From: an uncultured Oscillospiraceae bacterium
GTDB lineage: Bacteria > Bacillota > Clostridia > Oscillospirales > Oscillospiraceae
Reading direction: 5' to 3'
NCBI GenBank assembly: GCA_947626905.1
Contig: CANQUE010000007.1
Span: 1 to 55,242 of the forward strand
Length of the DNA stretch: 55,242 nt
A program made the position numbers and the translations under genes. Shown in pieces: positions 1 to 6,802 of the stretch (its first letter is position 1; each line of letters begins with the position of its first letter). The notes beneath the pieces are model-generated. The model did not search any database, had not been told where the DNA came from, and saw only the letters and a program-made list of their open reading frames with translations.

Positions 1-66
1 GCTATACCTTCTTACGGGTCAACATCTCTTCGCCCAACTTCTCAAATTTAGACTTGACTTTTAATA
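1..66. other. AT-rich left edge, possible end of a mobile or foreign segment
   Basis: The first 66 bases are visibly AT-richer than the adjoining xseA. A plus-strand frame is open from base 2 and ends in two consecutive stops at 62-67, as if the C-terminus of a gene entering from outside the window; it is too short to identify. In most Firmicutes xseB follows xseA, but no XseB-like reading frame is visible here on the minus strand. Inference: the segment is the edge of an inserted or repeated element, or simply an unrelated neighbouring gene. Confidence 0.25.
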
Positions 67-1260
67 GTTAGTCTCCTCCACGGCACAGTCCAGGCTCCCC
101 CCGGACAGCCGCACCGTGATCCTGTCTCCCACAGCCGCATCCTCCGCCCGGCGGAGCGCGGCGCCGTTCTTTTCCGCGATGGCATAGCCCCGGCCCAGCA
201 CCTTCAGCGGGCTGAGGGCGTCCAGCTTGGCCGCCAGGGCCGCAAACTCCCGGTGCTTTCCGCCGGTAAGGGCCTCCCCCGCGCCGGCCAAACTGGCCCG
301 GGCGTAATCCAGCCGCATCCGTTTGGCCCCGAGATATACCTCCGGGTCCGTCAGCGCCGGCCGGCTTTTCAGCTCCTCCAGCCGCCGGGACAGCAGATCG
401 AGCTTGCCCCGGATGGCCTGCCTCAGCCGTATCCCGGCCTGGGCCACGTATGACGCCACTTCCTCCCGGTCCGGTCCGGCGATCTCGGCGGCGTTGGATG
501 GGGTGGCCGCCGGCCGGTCCGCCACATAATCGGCGATGGTCACGTCCGGCTCATGGCCCACGGCGGTGATCACCGGCAGCTCAGACGCAAAAATGGCCCG
601 GGCCACCCGCTCGTCGTTGAACGCCCACAGATCCTCCATGGACCCGCCGCCCCGGCCTGTGATGATCAGGTCCGCCACCCGGTAGCGGTTGGCGTAGCGT
701 ATGGCGCCTGCGATCTCCGCCGGCGCCTCCGCCCCCTGCACCCGCACCGGCAGCAGCAGGATCTCTGCCATGGGCCACCGCTTGCCCAGCACCCGGATGA
801 TGTCGTGGATCACCGCGCCCGCGCTGCTGGTGATCACCGCCACCCGGCGGGGAAAGCGGGGCAAAGGCTTTTTGTGGGCGGGATCGAACAGGCCCTCCGC
901 CTCCAGCTTGGCCTTGAGCTGTTCAAAGGCCACCTGCAGGTCCCCGGTCCCCTCGGGCATCAGCCCGGTGGCGATCAGCTGATAAGCCCCGTCCCGCAGA
1001 TAGACCGACACGCTTCCCGACGCCACCACGCCCATGCCGCTCTCCGGCCGGAAGCGCAGCTTGGCCGCGCTGGAGCGGAACATGACGCACCGCAGGCTGC
1101 ACTCGGCGTCCTTCAGCGTGAAATAATGATGGCCGGAGGGATAGACCTTGTAGTTGGAAAGCTCCCCCCGGACCGCCACCCGGCGCAGGATCGGGTCCGT
1201 ATCCACCAGGCCCTTCACATACTCGTTCAGGGCCGTAACGGTCAAAACGCGCTCATCCAT
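61..1260 (-). CDS. xseA: Exodeoxyribonuclease VII large subunit
   Basis: This is the large subunit of the cytoplasmic nuclease that degrades single-stranded DNA to acid-insoluble oligonucleotides, working with XseB. The 399-residue product has the N-terminal OB-fold (VRGELSNYK and HHYFTLKD, about residues 25-50), then the catalytic core with AVITSSAGAVIHDI, the GRGGGSMEDLWAFND block and VGHEPDVTIADYVADRPAATPSNAAE, followed by the helical C-terminal region. I start at the ATG at 1260; the longer open frame upstream reads across nusB and is not homologous. It overlaps nusB by 8 bases, so translation is probably coupled. The expected xseB partner is not visible in the remaining 60 bases. The last few residues (EETNY) may be altered if the edge is an insertion. 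Confidence 0.95.
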   Translation of the reverse strand: MDERVLTVTALNEYVKGLVDTDPILRRVAVRGELSNYKVYPSGHHYFTLKDAECSLRCVMFRSSAAKLRFRPESGMGVVASGSVSVYLRDGAYQLIATGLMPEGTGDLQVAFEQLKAKLEAEGLFDPAHKKPLPRFPRRVAVITSSAGAVIHDIIRVLGKRWPMAEILLLPVRVQGAEAPAEIAGAIRYANRYRVADLIITGRGGGSMEDLWAFNDERVARAIFASELPVITAVGHEPDVTIADYVADRPAATPSNAAEIAGPDREEVASYVAQAGIRLRQAIRGKLDLLSRRLEELKSRPALTDPEVYLGAKRMRLDYARASLAGAGEALTGGKHREFAALAAKLDALSPLKVLGRGYAIAEKNGAALRRAEDAAVGDRITVRLSGGSLDCAVEETNY

Positions 1261-1738
1261 CGGCCTGTTCCGTTGGGGCGGGCTCGTCCGTATGGGCCAC
1301 CTCGCCCCGGTAAAAGCCGCCCAGCACGCCGTTGATAAAGGCCACCACGTCCGGCTCCTCGTATCCCTTCGCCAGCTCCACCGCCTCGTCCATGGCGGCC
1401 GCGTCCGGCACGTCCGGCATATACAGCACCTCAAACATGGCCTGGCGCAGGATCGCGGCAGCGCTGCGGCTGATCCGCTCCGGCCGCCACCCCTTGGCGT
1501 ACGTCCCGATATATCCGTCCAGCTCCGCCCGGCGCTCCGTCACCCCGGTCACGCTGTCCAGGATGAACTGCAGATCCCGTTTTGAAGGCTTCTCCCCGTA
1601 AATGTCCCCTTCCCCGGCCAGAGAGGCATAGTGCTCCGGCTCGAAGAACGCGTCCACCGCCGCCGCGGGCTCCTGCCCCGTGCCGGCCACGGAAAAGCCC
1701 AGCTGGATGGCGATCTCTCTCGCTGCTGATCTGGTCAT
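1253..1738 (-). CDS. nusB: Transcription antitermination factor NusB
   Basis: NusB binds boxA RNA with NusE (S10) and promotes antitermination on rRNA operons. The 161-residue product starts MTRSAAREIAIQL and shows the family's all-helical layout, with a conserved C-terminal part (LRQAMFEVLYMPDVPDAAAMDEAVELAKGY, then FINGVLGGFY). The ATG at 1738 matches the family start; the upstream extension in the same frame is intergenic. It lies 70 bases after yqhY, with a small hairpin between, and overlaps xseA by 8 bases. The short acidic tail after GGFYRGEV is not conserved. The yqhY-nusB-xseA order is typical of Firmicutes. Confidence 0.93.
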   Translation of the reverse strand: MTRSAAREIAIQLGFSVAGTGQEPAAAVDAFFEPEHYASLAGEGDIYGEKPSKRDLQFILDSVTGVTERRAELDGYIGTYAKGWRPERISRSAAAILRQAMFEVLYMPDVPDAAAMDEAVELAKGYEEPDVVAFINGVLGGFYRGEVAHTDEPAPTEQADG

Positions 1739-1768
1739 AATTTCCTCCAGTGCCTGAAAATGCGACAA

Positions 1769-1788
1769 GGAGCCCCGAGAGGGGCTCC
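1769..1788 (-). terminator. Small intergenic hairpin between yqhY and nusB
   Basis: An 8-bp perfect stem (1769-1776 with 1781-1788) with a 4-base loop lies in the yqhY-nusB gap. Only TTGTCG follows it on the minus strand, so it is at best a weak terminator, or an mRNA processing or stability element. Confidence 0.35.
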
Positions 1789-1808
1789 GGTCTGCTCGCC
1801 GCGGGCGA

Positions 1809-2168
1809 TCACTTGTCAAAGGATATGCCCGTCACGTGAACGTTCACCACCGCGTTCATACCGGTGACGGATTCCACCTCGCTGCACACGGCGTCCTGGA
1901 CCCGGACGGCGGTGTCGGTGATGCTGCCGGGGGCGCGGACGTTGATGAGCACGTCGATGGTGATCTTTTCGTCGATAAAACGTATCTTCAGGCCCTTTAC
2001 GGGATTCTTCCTCCCGAAGAGCTCCGACAGCTCCGCCGTGGTGGGGCTGCCCAGGCCGGCCACGCCCTCCACCTCGGTAACGGCGGCGGCCACCATGACG
2101 GCCACCACGTCCTCGGAGATGTTGACCGTGCCCTTTTCCTCTTGCTTGGTGATGTAATTCTCAGCCAT
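1809..2168 (-). CDS. yqhY: Asp23/Gls24 family envelope stress protein (YqhY-like)
   Basis: A 119-residue Asp23/Gls24 family protein. The family signature is clear: an N-terminal GTVNISEDVVAVMVAAAVTEVEGV block, then a central strand region (KGLKIRFIDEKITIDVLINV) and a C-terminal VNVHVTGISFDK. There is no membrane segment. In B. subtilis the yqhY gene sits between the acc genes and nusB and its loss disturbs lipid synthesis; in this window accB and accC are absent and spoIIIAH is the direct upstream neighbour. GGAGG sits 9 bases before the ATG. A likely promoter is just upstream (2212-2220), so this gene, nusB and xseA can be expressed independently of sporulation. Confidence 0.92.
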   Translation of the reverse strand: MAENYITKQEEKGTVNISEDVVAVMVAAAVTEVEGVAGLGSPTTAELSELFGRKNPVKGLKIRFIDEKITIDVLINVRAPGSITDTAVRVQDAVCSEVESVTGMNAVVNVHVTGISFDK

Positions 2169-2211
2169 CGCCAGTATCCTCCAAACGATCTAACGGAGAT
2201 TCTTTGGAAGC

Positions 2212-2220
2212 ATTATAACA
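2212..2220 (-). promoter_or_regulatory. Extended -10 promoter for yqhY-nusB-xseA
   Basis: On the minus strand TGT-TATAAT forms an extended -10 element about 44 bases before the yqhY start, in the 80-base gap after spoIIIAH. The -35 at 17-base spacing (TTCCTT) is poor, as expected for an extended -10 promoter. Confidence 0.45.
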
Positions 2221-2248
2221 CAGCGCCGCGAAAAAAGGAAGAGGCAGT

Positions 2249-2803
2249 TTACTCCGTCACTTCTATAATGTTCAGCGCCTGGGCGGTGTAGTCGGTATTG
2301 GCCACCACCGCCTCGGTGATCTGGGCCACCTGGGTGTCGGTCAGGCCGTCCACCGGCGCGGGCACGGCGACGGTGACGCCGTCGTCGTTGACGAACACCA
2401 CGCAGTCGGTGAAGTCCTTTGCCAACAGCTGGTTTTCCAGCAGGCTCTCCTGCAGGTTCCAGCTGGCCATGGCGTTGATCTGACGCATGGACTCGTCGAT
2501 CACCTCCTGAGATGCCTCCTGGCCGGAGCAGGCCTGCTCCAGCAGCGCCAGCGCCTCGTCCCGGGACGTCTGACGGGTCAGGCGGGCCTCGTCAAAATAG
2601 GCCGTCACCGCCACGCTGGCGTCCCCGGCGGACGCCGCCGTATATTCCTCGTTGGCCGCCAGCATGGCCGTATCCTCCGCCTCCACCATCGCCGCGTCCG
2701 CTTTGCCCCAGCGGCTGTTATAGGACCAGTTCAGATACACCGCCGCGCCCACGAACACCAGCACGGCCGCGATGACGATATTCCGTTTCAAATTCCTCTT
2801 CAA
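2249..2803 (-). CDS. spoIIIAH: Stage III sporulation protein AH
   Basis: SpoIIIAH is the mother-cell membrane protein whose YscJ/FliF-like ring domain binds SpoIIQ across the intermembrane space, forming the feeding-tube channel. The 184-residue product has one N-terminal membrane segment (IVIAAVLVFVGAAVYL, about residues 9-24) and a C-terminal ring-building domain (about 75-184) with CVVFVNDDGVTVAVPAP near its middle. The start is TTG at 2803: it overlaps the spoIIIAG stop as TTGA and has GGAGG 8 bases upstream, while the nearby ATG is out of frame. It is the last gene of the spoIIIA operon. Confidence 0.93.
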   Translation of the reverse strand: MKRNLKRNIVIAAVLVFVGAAVYLNWSYNSRWGKADAAMVEAEDTAMLAANEEYTAASAGDASVAVTAYFDEARLTRQTSRDEALALLEQACSGQEASQEVIDESMRQINAMASWNLQESLLENQLLAKDFTDCVVFVNDDGVTVAVPAPVDGLTDTQVAQITEAVVANTDYTAQALNIIEVTE

Positions 2804-3147
2804 GGTTCATCCCTCCAGCTTTCATTCATTTTGAAGATCACGATCTTATCCGCGCCCAGTCCGGTATAGCACCGCACCGCCTCGGTGATATCCAGCCGGG
2901 CCGTGGCGCTGTCCGCGCCCTGGCAGACCACGGCGGCGCCTTTCTCTGACAGCAATACCTCCGAGCGCCCCACGCCTTCCATGCTGGAAAGCAGCGCCTG
3001 CAGCCTCGCCTCCTCCGTCATATCCCCCTCGCCGCCGTCCGCCGTCCGCCCGCCGGGCCACAGCAGCAGCGCCAGCCCCACGGCCGCCGCCGCCAGCGCA
3101 TACTTCAGCCGTCCGGCCTTCTCCAGCAGTCCGGCCCTGTCAGCCAT
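2800..3147 (-). CDS. spoIIIAG: Stage III sporulation protein AG
   Basis: This is a ring-forming component of the SpoIIIA-SpoIIQ channel in the mother-cell membrane. The 115-residue product has an N-terminal transmembrane helix (KYALAAAAVGLALLLW, about residues 14-29) and then a short domain with the SpoIIIAG pattern EEARLQALLSSMEGVGRSEVLL. It is clearly shorter than the roughly 200-230 residue B. subtilis protein, having little of the linker and beta-triangle region. I start at the ATG at 3147, which overlaps the end of spoIIIAF by 8 bases. Its stop overlaps the TTG start of spoIIIAH. Confidence 0.85.
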   Translation of the reverse strand: MADRAGLLEKAGRLKYALAAAAVGLALLLWPGGRTADGGEGDMTEEARLQALLSSMEGVGRSEVLLSEKGAAVVCQGADSATARLDITEAVRCYTGLGADKIVIFKMNESWRDEP

Positions 3148-3610
3148 CGTCCTGCCAGCTCTGCCGCTGGATGGGGATGCCCAGCTCCCCCTCGATGACC
3201 GTGGCCAGCGCTTCGTCATAAGGGGCCTCCACCGACGCGGACCAGGGGACCCATATCAGGGCCTCCTCGTCCCACCGCGCCGTCACCCGGACGGCCCCGA
3301 CGGCCTTCCCGGCTTGGGCCGCTTTGCCAGATATATATGCCTGGCAGCGTTCCTCTATGTATGTCCGATCCAGCATTTTTGCCTCCTCTTCCGCCTGGGA
3401 TACCACTTGGCGGGCCCGGGCCTCATAAGCCGCCATGCCCACCGCGACGCTCCCGATGTCCAGCTCCGCCAGCGGCGCCGCCACCGCCAGCGCGCACATC
3501 AGCCCGCAGGCCAGGCGGGTCACCTGGCGCACCCGGCCCCGGGGGCTCAGGCCCATGGCCAGGGCCGCCAGCAGCGAGGCGGCCGTCACGCCCACGATCC
3601 ACTGTTTCAA
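3140..3610 (-). CDS. spoIIIAF: Stage III sporulation protein AF
   Basis: SpoIIIAF is a two-helix membrane protein of the SpoIIIA complex. The 156-residue product has two N-terminal hydrophobic helices (KQWIVGVTAASLLAALAMGL and TRLACGLMCALAVAAPLAEL, about 2-21 and 30-50) and a soluble C-terminal domain (about 60-150) ending in a short basic and acidic tail. I place the start at TTG 3610: it overlaps the spoIIIAE stop (TTGA, 3607-3610) and has GGAGG 10 bases upstream. The much longer open frame upstream is the antisense-free third frame of spoIIIAE and is not real. Confidence 0.85.
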   Translation of the reverse strand: MKQWIVGVTAASLLAALAMGLSPRGRVRQVTRLACGLMCALAVAAPLAELDIGSVAVGMAAYEARARQVVSQAEEEAKMLDRTYIEERCQAYISGKAAQAGKAVGAVRVTARWDEEALIWVPWSASVEAPYDEALATVIEGELGIPIQRQSWQDDG

Positions 3611-4671
3611 GCTCCCAACACCTCCGCTCCCAGCACCACCGATACGAACAGCATCGCTCCCGCGCTCCCCACGAGCCCCAGCGCCATGCCGTAGGCGGTG
3701 CCGATGTTGCCCATCAGCGCCGCCAGCCGCCCCTCGGCAAAGGGTTCGGCCACGCTGGCGGCCACCTTGAAAAGCACATAGTGCAGGCCCAGCCCCAGCA
3801 GCGGTCCCACGCATACGCACACGACGGCCGCCAGGCCGAACAGCCCCACCGCCCCCCGGAGCAGCGCCGCGCCGGCCACATAGGCGTCCGCCGCGTCCGC
3901 CAGGATGGACCCCACCACCGGCAGCGCCGCGGAGATGGCGCTTTTCGTCAGACTGCCCGCCACCTTGTCGGCGCTCCCGGCGATGGCTCCGGTCAGCGTC
4001 AGCGCCAGCGTGAACACCGTAGTCAGCCCCGCCAGCAGGGTGCCGCAGATCCAGCCGATCAGCTTCACCGGCCCTCCCAAGGCCCCGGAGGGAAGGGCCG
4101 CGTTGGCGGTCCCGGCGGCGGCATAGGCGTAGATCAGCGGCAGGATCACCTGCACCCCGATCGTCATCAGCACATCCATGAACAGCGCGGACGCGGCATA
4201 TCGCGCCGCGGCCGAGGCGCCGTGTCCGGCCGCGGCCGCCGAGGCGGCCACCGTGGGCAAAAGCGCCCTGGAAAAGTCGCTCAGCTCCAGCAGCGCCTGC
4301 TCCGCCTGGGCCAAAAACGACCGCATGTCCCCGGCGCACACCGCCATGATGGCCAGCGCGCCGCCCAGCAGCACGTACCCCGGCGCTTTTCCATCCTCCG
4401 TCAGGGACGCCGCCAGAGAGCCCAGCAGCGTCACCGCCAGGGCCACGCCGGCGCTGCGGGCCGCCGAGGCCAGCGCGCCGGTCAGCTCCCGCTCCGTCCA
4501 GGACCATATCCTCTGCCACAGCCCGCCGTCCCGGACCTGGTCCACCGTCAGCTCTCCCAATATCTCCTGGGCGGACTGGGGCAGCGCCTCCTCCAGCGAG
4601 GAGGTATCCGCCGCCAGGGCCGGGGTGGCCAGCAGCAGGCAGAACAACAGGAAAAACGCGGCCGTCCTCAT
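3607..4671 (-). CDS. spoIIIAE: Stage III sporulation protein AE
   Basis: SpoIIIAE is the large polytopic membrane component of the SpoIIIA secretion-like complex in the mother-cell membrane. The 354-residue product begins with a cleavable-looking signal peptide (MRTAAFFLLFCLLLATPALA), followed by a soluble segment (SLEEALPQSAQEILGEL) and about seven hydrophobic stretches from residue 65 to the end, including the typical VILPLIYAYAAAGTAN and LTGAIAGSADKVAGSL regions. Length is close to the family norm of about 390. The start overlaps spoIIIAD by 4 bases (ATGA) and the stop overlaps spoIIIAF. Confidence 0.92.
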   Translation of the reverse strand: MRTAAFFLLFCLLLATPALAADTSSLEEALPQSAQEILGELTVDQVRDGGLWQRIWSWTERELTGALASAARSAGVALAVTLLGSLAASLTEDGKAPGYVLLGGALAIMAVCAGDMRSFLAQAEQALLELSDFSRALLPTVAASAAAAGHGASAAARYAASALFMDVLMTIGVQVILPLIYAYAAAGTANAALPSGALGGPVKLIGWICGTLLAGLTTVFTLALTLTGAIAGSADKVAGSLTKSAISAALPVVGSILADAADAYVAGAALLRGAVGLFGLAAVVCVCVGPLLGLGLHYVLFKVAASVAEPFAEGRLAALMGNIGTAYGMALGLVGSAGAMLFVSVVLGAEVLGA

Positions 4672-5054
4672 GGGATCTGCCCCACCATCTGCAGCAGCGC
4701 GCGGATCAGCGGCAGCACCGCTGCCATGGCGCAGGCCGCTCCCGCCAGTTCCACCGCCGAGGCCGAGGCGCCCTGGCCCGCGTCCTTACACAGATCCGCC
4801 GCCAGGCGGGTGACGACGCCGATGCCCACGCACTTCAGCACAGGCCCCACGATGGCGGGGCTCAATCCCGTCTGCTCCCTGGCCAGATCCACCACCTCCC
4901 GCAGCTGGCCGATGAGCTGGGCGGCCAGAGCCGCCGCCGCCAGCGTCACGGCGATGCTCAGCGTCAGGCCCAGCTCCGGGGCGTTCTTTTTCAGCAGCAT
5001 GGCGATCACCGCTCCCGCCAGGGCCAGGGCCGCCGCTTTGATGAGCAGGCTCAT
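4668..5054 (-). CDS. spoIIIAD: Stage III sporulation protein AD
   Basis: A 128-residue SpoIIIAC/AD family membrane protein. It shows hydrophobic segments at about 5-20, 29-48, 66-83 and 101-125, with the family pattern LLKKNAPELGLTLSIAVTLA and VLKCVGIGVVTRLAADLCKDAG. It resembles FliQ/SpoIIIAC-type export components. ATGA overlaps join it to spoIIIAC upstream and spoIIIAE downstream, so the genes are translationally coupled. Confidence 0.93.
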   Translation of the reverse strand: MSLLIKAAALALAGAVIAMLLKKNAPELGLTLSIAVTLAAAALAAQLIGQLREVVDLAREQTGLSPAIVGPVLKCVGIGVVTRLAADLCKDAGQGASASAVELAGAACAMAAVLPLIRALLQMVGQIP

Positions 5055-5248
5055 CCCAGTTCAAACAGCTGGCGGATCAGATCGAACAGCTCCGCGATCC
5101 GCTGCACCAGGATCACCAGCACCACCACCAGTCCGGCAATGGTGGTCATCAGCGCCTGCTCTTCCCGGCCCGACCGGGTCAGCAGCAGGTTCAGCACCGC
5201 CACCAGGATCCCCACCGCCGCTATCTTGAATATCAGGTCAACGTCCAT
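5051..5248 (-). CDS. spoIIIAC: Stage III sporulation protein AC
   Basis: A 65-residue membrane protein with two helices (LIFKIAAVGILVAVLNLLL and MTTIAGLVVVLVILVQRIAEL), the full size of SpoIIIAC. It starts MDVDLIFK; the longer open frame upstream runs through spoIIIAB in another frame and is rejected. It shares ATGA with spoIIIAD and lies 16 bases after spoIIIAB. Confidence 0.92.
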   Translation of the reverse strand: MDVDLIFKIAAVGILVAVLNLLLTRSGREEQALMTTIAGLVVVLVILVQRIAELFDLIRQLFELG

Positions 5249-5264
5249 GTCCCCATCCTTTGTT

Positions 5265-5762
5265 TCACAGCAGCAGCACAGCCACCGCCGCCGCCCCGGC
5301 GGCGGCCACTCCCACCGCCACCCGGCCCCGCTCCCGCAGCTGGCAGCGGGCCTCGTCCCGCGCCCGCTCCATAGCCTGGCAGCAGCCCTCCACCGCCCGG
5401 AGCTGTTCCTCGGCCCCATACCGGCCCAGCACCGGGCCCAGGGGCCGCATAAGATCGCCCGCCGGCCGGGGAAGCTCCTCCAGCGCATCCTGCCAGATCT
5501 GCGCCATATCCCGCTGGCCGATATGGGTCAGGCCCTCCGCCACCGCGGCGCAGAACCGCCCGGTCCGGCCCTCCGCCAGTCCGGCCAGCTTTTCAAAAAG
5601 CTCCGGCATGGGCGTGCGGAACCGGCCCAGTTCGTATTCCATCATATCCAGCATCCGGCACAGCTCCGCCAGCAGCTCCGCCCTGGCCCGCATCCGCTCC
5701 GCCACGCCCAGACCCGCCAGCAGCCCCGCCGCCGTGACCAGCGCCGCCCCCGTCAGCCGCAT
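5265..5762 (-). CDS. spoIIIAB: Stage III sporulation protein AB
   Basis: A 165-residue SpoIIIAB, a GspF-like membrane protein of the complex. It has an N-terminal helix (LTGAALVTAAGLLAGLGVAE), a helical cytoplasmic segment with the conserved LCRMLDMMEYELGRFRTPMPELFEKL, and a C-terminal membrane helix (VAVGVAAAGAAAVAVLLL). The ATG at 5762 overlaps the end of spoIIIAA by 10 bases; the longer frame reads into spoIIIAA. Confidence 0.92.
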   Translation of the reverse strand: MRLTGAALVTAAGLLAGLGVAERMRARAELLAELCRMLDMMEYELGRFRTPMPELFEKLAGLAEGRTGRFCAAVAEGLTHIGQRDMAQIWQDALEELPRPAGDLMRPLGPVLGRYGAEEQLRAVEGCCQAMERARDEARCQLRERGRVAVGVAAAGAAAVAVLLL

Positions 5763-6631
5763 TCCGGTCTCTCCACGGCATAGCGCCGGCGGCCGCCGGC
5801 CCGTTCGATCCACACCAGCCGGGAAAACACGCCCGCCCGCACTAGATCGCGGCAGGCGGCGGGCAGGGGCGTGCCTCTCTCCCCGTGGGCCGCCGCCAGC
5901 AGCTTCACGCCGCAGCCGGCCGTCCGCAGCAAGGCGTCCGTTTCCGCTCCGCCTCCGATCTCGTCCATGGCCAGCACCTGGGGATTCATGGCCCGGACCA
6001 GCATCAACGCGGCCGCGGCCTTGGGCGCGCCGGTGAGCACGTCGGCGCAGGGCCCCAGTTCAAAGGCGGGCGCGCCGTCCCACGCGCCGGCCAGCTCGCC
6101 CCGCTCGTCCGCCACCGCCACCCGGACCGCCTCCCCGGACAGACGGCGGACGATCTCCCGGAGCAGCGTGGTCTTCCCCGCCCCCGGCGGGGAAAGGATG
6201 AGCGTGGAGCGAAAGCCGCCCGCCGTGAGCTCCTGCCAGATCCCATCGGCGCAGCCGGTCACCTGCCGGGGCACCCGCAGGGCCATGGAGGACAGCTGCC
6301 GCAGGCCCTCCAGTCCCCCGGGCCCCATCACCGCCGTGCCGCACACGCCCACCCGCACGCCCCCCGGCGCCATGAGAAAGCCAAGACGCAGCTGCTCCGT
6401 GGCGGCGTGAAGGCTGGCCCCTGTGGCCGCCTCCGCCACGGCCCGCAGATCGCTCTGGGCCACCGCCGCCGTTCCCAGCGGGTATTCCCGCCCGGCCAGC
6501 AGGGCCGACGCCGGCCTTCCCAGCCGCAGCCGCAGCTCCTCGCAGCACGCCCGTCCCTCCGGGCCCAGGGCCTCCGCCGCGGCCCGGAGCCGCCCCGGCA
6601 GCAGCGCCGCCGCCGCCCGATACCCGTCCAT
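5753..6631 (-). CDS. spoIIIAA: Stage III sporulation protein AA (ATPase)
   Basis: SpoIIIAA is the secretion-type ATPase of the SpoIIIA complex, related to GspE/VirB11 proteins. The 292-residue product has Walker A in LILSPPGAGKTTLLREI (about residues 142-158), a Walker B-like VLAMDEIGG (about 215-223), and the preceding GGVRVGVCGTAV segment of the family. It is the first gene of the operon. GGTGAGG sits directly before the ATG, and a sigma-E-like promoter lies about 25-50 bases upstream. It has no membrane segment and should act at the inner face of the mother-cell membrane. Confidence 0.94.
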   Translation of the reverse strand: MDGYRAAAALLPGRLRAAAEALGPEGRACCEELRLRLGRPASALLAGREYPLGTAAVAQSDLRAVAEAATGASLHAATEQLRLGFLMAPGGVRVGVCGTAVMGPGGLEGLRQLSSMALRVPRQVTGCADGIWQELTAGGFRSTLILSPPGAGKTTLLREIVRRLSGEAVRVAVADERGELAGAWDGAPAFELGPCADVLTGAPKAAAALMLVRAMNPQVLAMDEIGGGAETDALLRTAGCGVKLLAAAHGERGTPLPAACRDLVRAGVFSRLVWIERAGGRRRYAVERPECG

Positions 6632-6652
6632 ACCCTCACCTCACAGGACAAG

Positions 6653-6680
6653 TCTATTTGTCCCCGCCGGCATATATGAC
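6653..6680 (-). promoter_or_regulatory. Possible sigma-E promoter of the spoIIIA operon
   Basis: On the minus strand GTCATATA (6680-6673) resembles the sigma-E -35 and CAAATAGA (6660-6653) partly resembles its CATACAnT -10, separated by 12 bases. The spacing is slightly short and the -10 match is partial. The position and the known sigma-E control of spoIIIA support it. A 6-bp hairpin (6646-6663) overlaps the start of the leader. Confidence 0.35.
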
Positions 6681-6714
6681 AGGCAATGTTTAACACTCTG
6701 TTCACATGGGACGG

Positions 6715-6743
6715 TTGACTTTGGCGTCCAGATTTGTTAACAT
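6715..6743 (+). promoter_or_regulatory. Possible sigma-A promoter for the ABC exporter operon
   Basis: TTGACT (6715-6720) and TAACAT (6738-6743) are 17 bases apart, about 60 bases before the first exporter gene. The -10 match is moderate. This gap also holds the divergent spoIIIA promoter. Confidence 0.35.
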
Positions 6744-6802
6744 GATTCAGTTACATTAAATGATTTATGTATTCTCGATCGGAAAGGAGCGCCTCCCCTC
6801 TC

